From CBDFKK01 sp965248815 (GTDB taxonomy: Bacteria > Pseudomonadota > Alphaproteobacteria > SMXP01), in NCBI GenBank assembly GCA_965248815.1, contig CBDFKK010000006.1:186001-250000 (forward strand): a stretch of DNA of 64,000 nucleotides. Direction: 5' to 3'. Under the pieces are notes generated by a model. The model saw only the letters and a program-made list of their open reading frames with translations. It ran no database searches and was not told the origin of the DNA. Every line of letters begins with the position of its first letter. Position 1 is the first letter of the stretch. Both the position numbers and the translations under genes were made by a program. Shown piece by piece: positions 47,711-56,388 of the stretch.

Positions 47711-48781
47711 GTGGTAAATCTCGCGCCGCTTTTCGGCGTCATTTGCTTCGTCGTAGGTCTCTGGACCTCGGCGCAAGCACAGCAGTCCAAAGATTATATG
47801 GCGCCGGCAAGCGACAATCCGGGCCTTGTAGGCGGGCTGCGCGGTATTACACTCATCGTCGATGATCTTGATGCGGTGAGTACGCTTTATGGTGACGGGT
47901 TTGGTCTTGTCCGAGAAGGACCGGTGACCGCTACGGCGATTGAAATTGACGCTCAACGTGCCTTATGGGGTTTGCCAGACGATTTCGAATGGGCGCTTTA
48001 TCTTTTCCGCCGCCCAAGCGTGCCCGAAGCAGCGGTGCTGCGTGTGCTTGTTGTCGACGAAAGCGTGCCGGCGATGCGCAACAGCTGGGACCGTCAAGAA
48101 CCGGGCCCCTACGGAATTGGTTTTGCAACCGCCGACACGTTTGCGCTTGACGAAAAAGTGCGCGCACTTGGGTTTGACCGCACGACTCCGGAGGTCTCCG
48201 ACTACACGGCTGAGCGGCCGGACGGCACTGACTACCGCATTCACGAAGCCAGCTGGTATGGCCCTGGCTTTATTCGAGCCATCGCGGTGTCGCGCAAAGA
48301 CGGCATGGCGCCTGTTGGACCGATGGAGCCGGCAACCGGCATGGGCGGACCGTCATACTCGTCGCAGATCTTAGTGGACTTGGCACCCATGTTGGCGTTC
48401 TTTAAAAATGTTTTGGACTTTGAAGTCCGTTCGCTACGTGACTGGTCGGTATTTGATCCGCCGTTTCGCTTTGCCATGGTGCATCCCAAAGGCCCTGTTC
48501 AGGGCCATGTTGCCTTTGTCGAATACGAAGAAGAGCACACATTCTCTGCGACCGGCGTTGCGCCGGCACCGCCCCATAAAGGTATGGCGATCTGGTCGTT
48601 CCCGACCGAGGATTTGGATCAGGTTCTCAAGACGGCGAGAGTGGAGAATAGTGAAGTTCTATCAGACCCGGTCCTTACAAACCTTGCTTCATTCGGATGT
48701 GTCCGTGCAGCATCCATATATTCACCGACGGGCTTTCTAATCGAGCTTTACGAGCGCGCGCCGTCAGAAGTGTGCAACTGA
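47711..48781 (+). CDS. Exported two-module VOC (glyoxalase-fold) protein
   Basis: 356 residues from GTG 47711 (GGAGCAGGG). Signal peptide to about AQAQQ (residue 25). Two VOC modules: LRGITLIVDDLDAVSTLYGDGFGLV, and later SSQILVDLAPMLAFFKNVLDFEVRSL. The usual metal ligands (His, Glu) at the module starts are not obvious in module 1, so metal binding is uncertain. VOC enzymes include glyoxalases and ring-cleaving dioxygenases, nearly always cytosolic. Confidence 0.78.
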   Translation: MVNLAPLFGVICFVVGLWTSAQAQQSKDYMAPASDNPGLVGGLRGITLIVDDLDAVSTLYGDGFGLVREGPVTATAIEIDAQRALWGLPDDFEWALYLFRRPSVPEAAVLRVLVVDESVPAMRNSWDRQEPGPYGIGFATADTFALDEKVRALGFDRTTPEVSDYTAERPDGTDYRIHEASWYGPGFIRAIAVSRKDGMAPVGPMEPATGMGGPSYSSQILVDLAPMLAFFKNVLDFEVRSLRDWSVFDPPFRFAMVHPKGPVQGHVAFVEYEEEHTFSATGVAPAPPHKGMAIWSFPTEDLDQVLKTARVENSEVLSDPVLTNLASFGCVRAASIYSPTGFLIELYERAPSEVCN

Positions 48782-49091
48782 GAATTTGAAACTGGCCGCT
48801 CACACTTTGTCCCACTGCTGAAGTGTTGGCATCCGAAGAGATAACTGGGTTTGCACCTGGCACAAAGGCATTGCCAACGGAGGAAAAGGCGGCGCTCGCC
48901 TTGCACGGTATGGCGGAATAGCGTGCGCACGGTCTCAATAGTGCGGCGCTGAGAGGGCGACGCTGCACTCCTGCACCTTGATCCGGGTCAATGCGCTCTT
49001 ATCTATATGACAGGAAGGTTCCTACCTCTGAACGAGGGGGTGCTGGATATGGGCAACGTGCTAGGCAAGCGCGTTACAGATGGAGCAGGTA
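48782..49091. other. Intergenic stretch with a possible short ORF
   Basis: 310 bp without a recognised gene. One open run, GTG 48823 to TAG 48921, would give 32 residues (…FAPGTKALPTEEKAALALHGMAE in part). It has no clear ribosome binding site; it may be a gene remnant. No promoter or hairpin stands out. Confidence 0.3.
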
Positions 49092-49415
49092 ATGACAGAT
49101 GAAACCCAAGAGCCGTCAATCAAGAAGAACATGAAAGAGCGCAGCACGTGGATGCGCGGTCTTTACATGTTGTTGTTTTTGTTTATCTACGGCATCGCTG
49201 AATTGTTAGTCGTTGCTGTGGTGCTGTTTCAATTCATATCAATGGTCGTCGTGCGCAAGACTAATGAGCGATTGCTTCAGTTCGGAAGTGAACTCAGCAC
49301 CTTCATATACAAAATCATGTTGTTCTTAACCTACAACAGCGAACACAAGCCGTTTCCGTTCGACCGATGGCCGAGTGAGACCGGCGCTGTAACGATTGTA
49401 GACGAAACGGGCTGA
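49092..49415 (+). CDS. DUF4389 membrane protein
   Basis: 107 residues. MRGLYMLLFLFIYGIAELLVVAVVLFQF, then FGSELSTFIYKIMLFLTYNSEHKPFPFDRWP are hallmarks of DUF4389. Two membrane segments. ATG 49092 lies behind GGAGCAGG. Function unknown. Confidence 0.85.
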   Translation: MTDETQEPSIKKNMKERSTWMRGLYMLLFLFIYGIAELLVVAVVLFQFISMVVVRKTNERLLQFGSELSTFIYKIMLFLTYNSEHKPFPFDRWPSETGAVTIVDETG

Positions 49416-49558
49416 ATTCAAGTTGCCGATATTATCGTATCCAGCTGTCGTGTTGGCTTAAGCCTGATTTGGCGATTATTACCGCTTCGATCTATACTGA
49501 AGTCTAAGGGGCTTGAAGCGTGTGGCAATTTAAGGCGATTGCCAAGTAGGGGACAGTA

Positions 49559-50909
49559 ATGAGCAGCATTTTTGGAAACGGTAAACTTCATCGTTCACCA
49601 ACTTCGATAAAGAAATCCTCAAATAAATACGTAAACCGGCGTGAAGCGATACTCTTTGGCTCGGCCACAATGGTTGTGGGCTTAGAGAGTTGTGCGGCCA
49701 GGGGTGCTGCGCCAGAATCCGAACCGTCTAGCGAAGTTCCCCAGGCAAAACCGGACGTGCCACCAACAAGCAGCTCACAACCTGACAGCAGTACTACGTC
49801 CGGCGTTTTGTCCATTCACGACGATCCGACGATTGGTTTGAACTTTCCAAAGGGCCGGACGCGCAAAGTGAACCCTGGGGACAATTTGAACAGACGGAAT
49901 TTTACGGACCAAATGCAGCCCTGGGATACATATTTATTCAAGGCTGGGGCTGGATATAATCGCACTGAAATTCAAAACAAACTGCCCGTCATTTACCAGG
50001 CTGAAAACTGGCGACCGGGCATGCCAGAGTCCGAAATGGTTTTGTTTGAGGGGTTGGTCGGCGGCAAAGGCGTATTCGTTTCTGAGGACACAGGACAGGC
50101 AGGGTAGCGGCCTTGAAGCCCCTAATGCGTGGACGGTTTTTCGCGGCTTCAAATTCAAAAACTTGATTCTAAAAGGGTCAAGCAGCAACTTCAGCGCGTG
50201 TCGAGTCGGCAAGGGAAACTTCCTCATGGAGGATTGTGTTATCGAAGAAGTGCGCCAAGGAATCTTGTGTCAGCTTTATTCCGGAAGTTGGCGGAATCCC
50301 ATCCAACAAGACGGCAAGGATGGAAAAGATATCGTCATTAGGCGTAGCAAGTTTCTCGATTGCGGATTCGGAGGATTGGCCCACGGCGTCTATGTGCGGG
50401 CACGTCATCTGTATGTTGACGAGTGTATTTTTGACTTTGACGCGACGAGAGCGACTCAAAAAGCGGCTGGGCACGACATCAAACAAACCGGATCTATTCT
50501 GACGGTAAAGAATTCCATCGTAGGGGGTGTAAATGGCTCACAGTCGGCTGCGATTGATGTTTCGGGCTCGGGCGGTGCTGTCTACATTGCAAACACGACG
50601 GTAAAACTCGGGCGCTATGCGTCAAATCGTGACCTGCACACTTATCGCAATAAGAGGTTTGGCGATAATTGGGCGCCGGACCATTTCATCTGCAGAGATA
50701 ACATTTACGAGAATTGGTTTGACGACCCAAATCGCGCCATACCACGTGTCAACTGGGCGCGCGTCGATCAAGGTAGCGATCTAGCCCAATATTTCGACGT
50801 TGCGGGATGCCGCTTTGACAACAAGTCGACAAATGCAGATTTCCGAGCAGGTATGATCCCGGTCTGGGATTCAGGAAACACGACGTCGGGCAACGTTACC
50901 CACGTCTAG
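49559..50909 (+). pseudogene. Exported right-handed beta-helix-like protein, frameshifted
   Basis: The first frame (to 50107) has a long basic N-region with NRREAILFG, a hydrophobic stretch and LESCAA (possible Tat lipoprotein), a Pro/Ser linker, then the start of a repeat domain. At the GGG near 50098-50102 the frame shifts by one base; the other frame continues GSGLEAPNAWTVFRGFKFKNLILKG with repeated short strands (FLMEDCVIEEV, IVIRRSKFLDC, LYVDECIFDFD, LTVKNSIVGG) typical of a parallel beta helix. Corrected length 449 residues. Such proteins often bind or cleave polysaccharides. Confidence 0.75.
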
Positions 50910-50937
50910 TGTCCCTGTCTTACAGGCGGCTCGAGGA

Positions 50938-51789
50938 CTAAAACGTATAAGCAACGGCAAAGCCGCCGAACCAAACATAGTCAGATCCCCGGATACTGAC
51001 AATCGGACTGCGTCCGGCGTCGCCGATCATATGGCGAAAAGCGAATGTGCCGTTGATATTCCAATGCTTCGTTAGAAGATAGCGGCTGTTGATTCGCAAG
51101 CCGATATCTTTGAAGCCGGACGTGGCGTCGAAAACGGCCAGGCCGGACGCCGCAGCACCTGCCGGCGTGATGTCATAATACGCCGACATGAAATTATTGG
51201 ATGCATAGGTCGCAAAGGGTCCCAATTGGAGGACGAGATTCTTGGTCACCAGACCGCGATAAAGGATACCCACGCGAATGGTATAGCCGTCATGATGACC
51301 GGTGACGTCGTGAAGAATACTCCCTTCAAACGTCAGAGCATCGAGGTCGTTGCCACCAACTGGAAAAGGCAAATTGAAGGCTAGAAAGCCGCCAAGTTCG
51401 ATCGCGCGCTTGACCTCTGGCAGAAGCGCAATTACCGGATCATCGGCGTTTGGACCCCGTGTGAAGCGAAAGCCCATCGCTGGCCCCGCCTCGATGAAAC
51501 GCGACGGCACAATATCAGCGCGCAGGCCCGTGCCGTCTGTTCCGATGAACATGCGTGTTCCCCATCGAGCGCGCGCAACAATGAAGGGCACAGGCCGGAA
51601 TTCTTCGGCGCCTTCATACTGTTGAGTGACGCCGGCGCCCAATCCAAGGGTAATAATTGGGCCACTTTTCTCCTCTTCTTGAGTGAAGAGAGTTGAGTTG
51701 CAAAGAAGAGCCCCAACGACAAGAACAACTTGACGCAACAAGTGCCTAATCCTTCCCTTGATCCCACCGCCGACTACGAGCAGGCGCAT
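50938..51789 (-). CDS. MipA/OmpV-family outer-membrane protein
   Basis: 283 residues from ATG 51789. Signal region with hydrophobic LLRQVVLVVGALL, then LGLGAGVTQQYEGAEEFRPVPF, the usual start of the MipA/OmpV barrel, and alternating strands ending with aromatic AVAYTF. These proteins are beta-barrels linked to murein hydrolase scaffolding or envelope stress. Confidence 0.85.
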   Translation of the reverse strand: MRLLVVGGGIKGRIRHLLRQVVLVVGALLCNSTLFTQEEEKSGPIITLGLGAGVTQQYEGAEEFRPVPFIVARARWGTRMFIGTDGTGLRADIVPSRFIEAGPAMGFRFTRGPNADDPVIALLPEVKRAIELGGFLAFNLPFPVGGNDLDALTFEGSILHDVTGHHDGYTIRVGILYRGLVTKNLVLQLGPFATYASNNFMSAYYDITPAGAAASGLAVFDATSGFKDIGLRINSRYLLTKHWNINGTFAFRHMIGDAGRSPIVSIRGSDYVWFGGFAVAYTF

Positions 51790-51889
51790 GATGCAACAGC
51801 TGCCAGTTCGATGCAATTTATATGACGAAGTCAAAGATGATGGGTATCAAGAGGCAAATTGAGGCGCGAAAGCGGCAAACCTTTAATCT

Positions 51890-52210
51890 CTAAACCTTGA
51901 GTTGGGCCGGAAAGTGGCCAACTTCGTCGAGCCAGTCCTTTAGCGCGCGTGCGATTGTCTCCCGATCGAGCCGCCGCACGAATAGGTCTGGAGGAGGGAG
52001 ATAGAGGCCGGCCAGATGCTCTCCACTTGTCTGACATTCGGCAACTGCTGTCGTGAGGAATTTGAACGTCCATACATTGAATGCATACTCACTCGCGTCA
52101 GATAGTGTGACGGCCACGTTGCAAAAGTCGTTGTCTGCTTCTTCGTCAGTTAGCGGCGTGGCGTAGGACTCAAACTCTAACCAGATGCTGTCAATGTGGA
52201 TTTCGCTCAT
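51890..52210 (-). CDS. Small hypothetical protein
   Basis: 106 residues from ATG 52210, with GAGGAATCG before it. Acidic start (IHIDSIWLEFESYATPLTDEEADND). 25 bp downstream of the nitroreductase gene, so probably co-transcribed. Not recognised. Confidence 0.6.
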   Translation of the reverse strand: MSEIHIDSIWLEFESYATPLTDEEADNDFCNVAVTLSDASEYAFNVWTFKFLTTAVAECQTSGEHLAGLYLPPPDLFVRRLDRETIARALKDWLDEVGHFPAQLKV

Positions 52211-52235
52211 GCACGATTCCTCGCACTGCCCCGTT

Positions 52236-52877
52236 TCAACTCCATTCGTTGAAATGAAGGATCGTTTCGACTGGCGGCCGCCTAGCAGGCTTAAAATCAA
52301 CGCCGATCGTATAGGCAACCGGCAAGAGCGCGACTTGGGAATAGTCGTCCGGTATGCCGAGCAATTCCGCGACTTCGGCTTCATGGATGAGATGAAACGT
52401 CGTTATCGCCGAGCCCAGGCCACGGCTGCGCAGGGCCAGCGAAAAACTCCAAACCGCGGGAAAGATCGAACCGTAGACCGAGGCGAGATGCACCTTGGGT
52501 GCTTTTTCCGGTATGGCGTTGATGCAAGGAATGACGTGGACGGGAACGTCTTGCAAAATTTCGGATAGATAGAGAGCCGAGTCATAGACACGGCGCGTCT
52601 GTTGATCGCCTTCAGGCGTATCGTCCTTCCACTTTCCCAGATAATCCAGCGAGGCCTTCCGATAGATTTCGCCGAGTGCTTTGCGCTTCGCGCCATCGTC
52701 CACAATCATCCAACGCCAGTTTTGTGACTTGCTCCCGGTCGGTGCTTGCTGTGAAAGGCGAACGCAGTCTTTTATGACTTCTCGCTCCACAGGGCGCGTG
52801 AGGTCCAAGCGTTTTCGTACCGCGCGCGTCGTCGTTAGCAATTGGTCTACGATGTCTAGGTCGAAAGGGGTGGTCAT
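52236..52877 (-). CDS. Nitroreductase family protein
   Basis: 213 residues. FMN-binding pattern: TTRAVRKRLDLTRPV (Arg of the S/T-x-R-x-x-R/K motif), QAPTGSKSQNWRWMIV, and a late GLGSAIT...ELLGIPDDYSQVALLPVAYTIG. NAD(P)H-dependent reduction of nitroaromatics, quinones or flavins. AGGAGC before the ATG. Confidence 0.9.
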   Translation of the reverse strand: MTTPFDLDIVDQLLTTTRAVRKRLDLTRPVEREVIKDCVRLSQQAPTGSKSQNWRWMIVDDGAKRKALGEIYRKASLDYLGKWKDDTPEGDQQTRRVYDSALYLSEILQDVPVHVIPCINAIPEKAPKVHLASVYGSIFPAVWSFSLALRSRGLGSAITTFHLIHEAEVAELLGIPDDYSQVALLPVAYTIGVDFKPARRPPVETILHFNEWS

Positions 52878-53133
52878 TTTTTACGCTCCTATGAGAGTCA
52901 GACGTGAAATCATCAAGGCATTTGGTTCAAATCATCTTAGTCATCGAGATCTTGTTCCCCTGTTGCCCTGCCTATTCCCAGCCAAGGTGCTCATAGAGCT
53001 GGACGTTCTCCGGCATATCCACATGGGTGGCCAAGCGCATCTCGCGATAGCCCTGTTTTAGCGCTTCGGCTTGTGCAAGGTGGACTTGCCTCAGAAGAGT
53101 GGAGAGCACTTTCTAAGCTAAACGGAGGTGCAC

Positions 53134-53421
53134 ATGACAGGCAGGAACCGAGAATTTAGCGACGAGTTTAAGCGAGAGGCCGTTCGATTGAGCTATGAGA
53201 GCGGTCGAACGATTGATGAGATTGCGAAAGATCTTGGCGTCGGCAAATCGACGCTGTCGGCGTGGCGGCGGCGCTTTCGTGATGAGGATTTGGCCGCCGG
53301 CCCGCACGATGATCTTGAGAAAGAAAACACCCGCCTTCGGCGTGAGAATGAGATCCTTCGGCAGGAAAGGGACTTGTTAAAAAAAGCGACCGCCTTGTTC
53401 ACCAAGGAGCCAAGTCGATGA
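53134..53421 (+). CDS. IS3-type transposase OrfA
   Basis: 95 residues from ATG 53134 (ACGGAGGTG in front). HTH (EFKREAVRLSYESGRTIDEIAKDLGV...LSAWRRRF) followed by a coiled coil (LEKENTRLRRENEILRQERDLL). Intact, but its element is truncated. Confidence 0.88.
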   Translation: MTGRNREFSDEFKREAVRLSYESGRTIDEIAKDLGVGKSTLSAWRRRFRDEDLAAGPHDDLEKENTRLRRENEILRQERDLLKKATALFTKEPSR

Positions 53422-53735
53422 AGTTTCAACTGATCGACGCGAGCAAGGCGTTTGTTTCTGTTCAGCGCGCCTGCTGTCTGCTTGGCGTCAGCCAGAGCGG
53501 TTATTACGGGTGGAAGGATCGCCCGGCGAGCCGCCGTCAGCGCGAGGACATGATCCTGCTCGCCCATATTCGAAACGCGTTCGCCTTGTCGAACGAGACC
53601 TATGGCAGCCCGCGCATGACACGCGATTTACAAGATGAGGGATTTGAAGTTGGCCGTCGTCGTGTTGCCCGGTTGATGCGCGAGAATGGCCTGCAGGCAA
53701 GGCGCAAGCGGCGTTTCCGGCGCACGACTGATAGC
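53418..53735 (+). pseudogene. IS3-type transposase OrfB, 3'-truncated
   Basis: Begins MKFQLIDASKAFVSVQRACC and runs through the HTH_21 part (NETYGSPRMTRDLQDEGF...RRVARLMRENGLQARRKRRF) to RTTDS. It is then fused to GNAT-derived sequence read backwards and lacks all three DDE residues. Confidence 0.88.
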
Positions 53736-53976
53736 TGTCACCTAGAACGAGTACGAGGCCGCCAATAATATCATTTCCGTTTTCTGCGACCCAAACTTGA
53801 TGTCTGGCGATTTCTCCCGCGCAGTCTGCGGACACGGGCGGCAGGTCATTGATGCGATCCGCATAGTGCGCATAGGCCGCATCGATGCAGGCGGCTAAAG
53901 CGTCGGCATCACGGGGTTCGGCTTTGCGCATGGTCCAGGTTGCCAACTTTGGGATCCTTGTCGTTCATGCCGCTAT

Positions 53977-54054
53977 TCACCAAGGCACGGGCTCTCCATC
54001 CCAGCGGTGCATGACGCAGATTTCTCCAAGGGTAGGGCCGTCGCTCAGTTCAAA
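53977..54054 (-). pseudogene. SDR C-terminal fragment
   Basis: The frame ending at TGA 53977-53979 reads LSDGPTLGEICVMHRWDGEPVPW. The last part matches the end of the SDR at 54562 (INVMHRWDGETVPW). Further upstream in the frame there is no SDR similarity and no start. It looks like the last remains of a fourth paralogue in this tandem array. Confidence 0.6.
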
Positions 54055-54172
54055 CCTAGCGGTAAAATTCGCGTAAGTCGCTCGCGTTTTGCGAGTCAAA
54101 AAGAGCGTCTGAATTTGAGTCCTAAACGTCCTCGTCGGATTTGGCGCCAAACGAGCTCAAAGCTTTCTGCAT

Positions 54173-54412
54173 CTAAATCTCTTCCTGAACAATCTTGTTC
54201 ACACATTCGAACGCCTTGCCTTGAATTTGACGAATGTGTTCCGTCGAAAGTCCAAGTTCGTTTCCCAACTGTTTGAGCATTTTTGGGTCATTCCGAATGA
54301 GCCGTTGCGAAAATACTTTGCGCTGACGATCGTCAAGATGACATGCCGCACGGCCTAGTAGGCCGTTATCAATCCGTGAAACAAAGTCTCGTTGATATTG
54401 CGTTGTGGCCAT
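54173..54412 (-). CDS. Stand-alone sigma-70 region-4-like protein
   Basis: 79 residues from ATG 54412, preceded by GGAGGATC. LDDRQRKVFSQRLI...LKQLGNELGLSTEHIRQIQGKAFECV follows region 4 of RpoH-type sigma factors, the part that reads the -35 box. Regions 1-3 are absent and there is no start nearby that would add them. It may be a regulator that competes for RNA polymerase or -35 sites, or a sigma-gene fragment. Confidence 0.7.
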   Translation of the reverse strand: MATTQYQRDFVSRIDNGLLGRAACHLDDRQRKVFSQRLIRNDPKMLKQLGNELGLSTEHIRQIQGKAFECVNKIVQEEI

Positions 54413-54561
54413 TTTGCTGATCCTCCGGTCCACTAATCAATTTCAAAGTTCTGCGAAAGAATGTTCCGCACTTTATGGTTAGCAAATGGTTACTCCATGA
54501 CAGATTAACGCAGCGTGAACGCGATACTACCGAAACGTTAAATTTTCTAGGCCGTCCAAAC

Positions 54562-55422
54562 TCACCAGGGCACCGTCTCGCCATCCCAGCGGTGCATAAC
54601 GTTGATGTCGTCAATGGTGAGCCCGTCGATGACATCGATCATGGAGCCGATGGCTGTGCGCGGGGCCAGCAGATTCATCTTGATTTGAATCTTGTAATTG
54701 TCCGGCACGGACTCGGGATCTTCCGCATTCATATAGTCTTCGGTGTCTACTGTTCCCGGTGCAATGACGGCAACGATGACGCCGCGATCCTTCACCGCTT
54801 CGCCAAACGTGCGCATGAGCATATTCATGCCCGCTTTGCTCGCCCGATAGATTGGTGACACGGGACGGCCCAGATTTGTGATCGAACTGCCAGTGGAGCT
54901 CATAGCCGCGATCGTCTTTTGATTGCTGGCGGCGACGTGGTCGAGAAACGCTTCGGAGACATAGAGCTGCGCGATGATATTGACTTTCATGATCTCCTCG
55001 GCCCAGTCGTAATCCACTTTACCGAATTGATTGGGACCGAAACTCCATGTGTTTATAGCGCCGTTGAGATTGAGGACATCGATCGGCGTGTCTTTCAATT
55101 TTTTCGCCAGCGCATCCACTTCGGCGTAGTCGGTCACGTCGAGCTCTTCAATCGAGATATTTGAATATTTTTCGGCAAGCTCTTTAAGCTGATCGGCTTT
55201 AGCGGGCGTGCGACAAGTCGCGATGACGTTCCAACCTCGTTCCGCATAGTCATTGGCAAAGGTGAGACCGTGTCCCTGGTTGGCACCTGTGATTAGGACC
55301 GTGCGGGTGTCCTGGGCATGAGCCGGCGACATACCAATTGCGACGAAGCAGGCCGCAATCAACGTGAACGCAATCCAATTTGCGGTATACGAATTTCGCT
55401 GTAAAAAACCCAATGTAGTCAT
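54562..55422 (-). CDS. Exported SDR paralogue 1
   Basis: 286 residues from ATG 55422 (AAGGAGTG). Signal peptide with hydrophobic IAFTLIAACFVAIGM, cleavage near AHAQD. Cofactor loop TGANQGHG (His instead of Ile), LNLNGA in place of the usual NNAG, AMSSTGSS and YRASK with the catalytic Tyr and Lys. The altered Asn motif is shared with paralogues 2 and 3. Ends MHRWDGETVPW. Confidence 0.85.
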   Translation of the reverse strand: MTTLGFLQRNSYTANWIAFTLIAACFVAIGMSPAHAQDTRTVLITGANQGHGLTFANDYAERGWNVIATCRTPAKADQLKELAEKYSNISIEELDVTDYAEVDALAKKLKDTPIDVLNLNGAINTWSFGPNQFGKVDYDWAEEIMKVNIIAQLYVSEAFLDHVAASNQKTIAAMSSTGSSITNLGRPVSPIYRASKAGMNMLMRTFGEAVKDRGVIVAVIAPGTVDTEDYMNAEDPESVPDNYKIQIKMNLLAPRTAIGSMIDVIDGLTIDDINVMHRWDGETVPW

Positions 55423-55473
55423 TGTTAATTCACTCCTTATCCAAACGAATATGAATCTCAAACCGGCTGGTTA

Positions 55474-56340
55474 TCACCATGGAAGGCTTTCGCTATCCCA
55501 TTTGTGAAACGTTCCGATGTCGTCGACCGTCAGTCTGTCAATAAGATCGATCATCTCGCCGATGGCGCGGCGCGGCGCCAAACCACCGACTGAGATCATG
55601 CGCTGGTAGTTCGCCGGAACGGTCGAGGGATCTTCGGCATTCAAATAATCCTCTGTGTCCACCGTTCCCGGCGCGATCACCAAGACAATGACGCCGCGGT
55701 CTTTGACCGCTTCGCCATAAGTGCGCATCAGCATATTGAGGCCTGCCTTGCTCGCCCGATAGGACGGGGCAAGGGCGGAGCGCACCCGGCCGATCGATCC
55801 GCCAACGGCGCTCATCGCTGCGATCTTTTTCTGATCGCTTGCCGCAACGTGTTCAAGAAACGCTTCGGCCACATAAAGCTGGCCGATGACGTTGACTTTC
55901 ATCACCTCCTCGAACCAGTCGTAATCCATTTCGCCGAATTTATTCGGGCCGAAGCGAAACGTGTTAATCGCTCCATTTAAGTTGAGAACATCGATAGGCG
56001 TGTCTTTATATCTGTCGGCGAGCGCATCCACTTCTACATAATCTGTGACGTCAAGCTCCTCGACAGTGACATTCGGATATTGTGCGGCGAGGGCCTGCAA
56101 TCGATCAGCTTTTGAGGGATCGCGGCACGTCGCAATCACGGTCCAGCCGCGTTCCGCATAGTCGTTCACAAAAGCAAGCCCGTGGCCCTTGCTTGATCCG
56201 GTGATGAGAACCGTCGGCGAGCCTTGTGCGTGGGCCGGAAGAGGCATAATGGCGAAGATAACGCTTGTAGCCAAAATCAACCATAGCCCACGAAACGATT
56301 GCACAGTGCGTCTATCGGCTTCTAAATAGTGTTGCGTCAT
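55474..56340 (-). CDS. Exported SDR paralogue 2
   Basis: 288 residues from ATG 56340 (56367 also possible). Signal peptide ends near PAHAQG. Same layout as paralogue 1: TGSSKGHG, LNLNGAINTFRF, AMSAVGGS, YRASKAGLNML, ending FHKWDSESLPW. 51 bp separate it from paralogue 1, all on one strand, so the array is likely one operon or a set of recent tandem copies. Confidence 0.85.
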   Translation of the reverse strand: MTQHYLEADRRTVQSFRGLWLILATSVIFAIMPLPAHAQGSPTVLITGSSKGHGLAFVNDYAERGWTVIATCRDPSKADRLQALAAQYPNVTVEELDVTDYVEVDALADRYKDTPIDVLNLNGAINTFRFGPNKFGEMDYDWFEEVMKVNVIGQLYVAEAFLEHVAASDQKKIAAMSAVGGSIGRVRSALAPSYRASKAGLNMLMRTYGEAVKDRGVIVLVIAPGTVDTEDYLNAEDPSTVPANYQRMISVGGLAPRRAIGEMIDLIDRLTVDDIGTFHKWDSESLPW

Positions 56341-56388
56341 TCCAAATCCTATCAAAGCAAAAGCCATGATCGCGAACCCGGCCTGTTC

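Larger units (their letters stand above)
53081..53735 (+). mobile_element. IS3-type insertion sequence remnant
   Basis: Left end starts TGGACTTGCCTCAGAAG, a typical IS3-family terminal repeat. Contains a complete orfA and the first third of orfB; the catalytic core and right end are gone. Unrelated in sequence to the intact IS at 35214. Confidence 0.88.
52972..53931 (-). pseudogene. GNAT acetyltransferase gene broken by an IS remnant
   Basis: The N-terminal piece (53931 to about 53738) reads MRKAEPRDADALAACIDAAY...GGLVLVLGDSY. The C-terminal piece (53080 to 52972) reads LAQAEALKQGYREMRLATHVDMPENVQLYEHLGWE then stop. Together they are a typical GNAT, but about 20 residues including the acetyl-CoA loop (usually Q/R-x-x-G-x-G/A) are missing between them. 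The gap is filled by the IS fragment at 53081, so insertion was followed by deletion. Confidence 0.85.
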
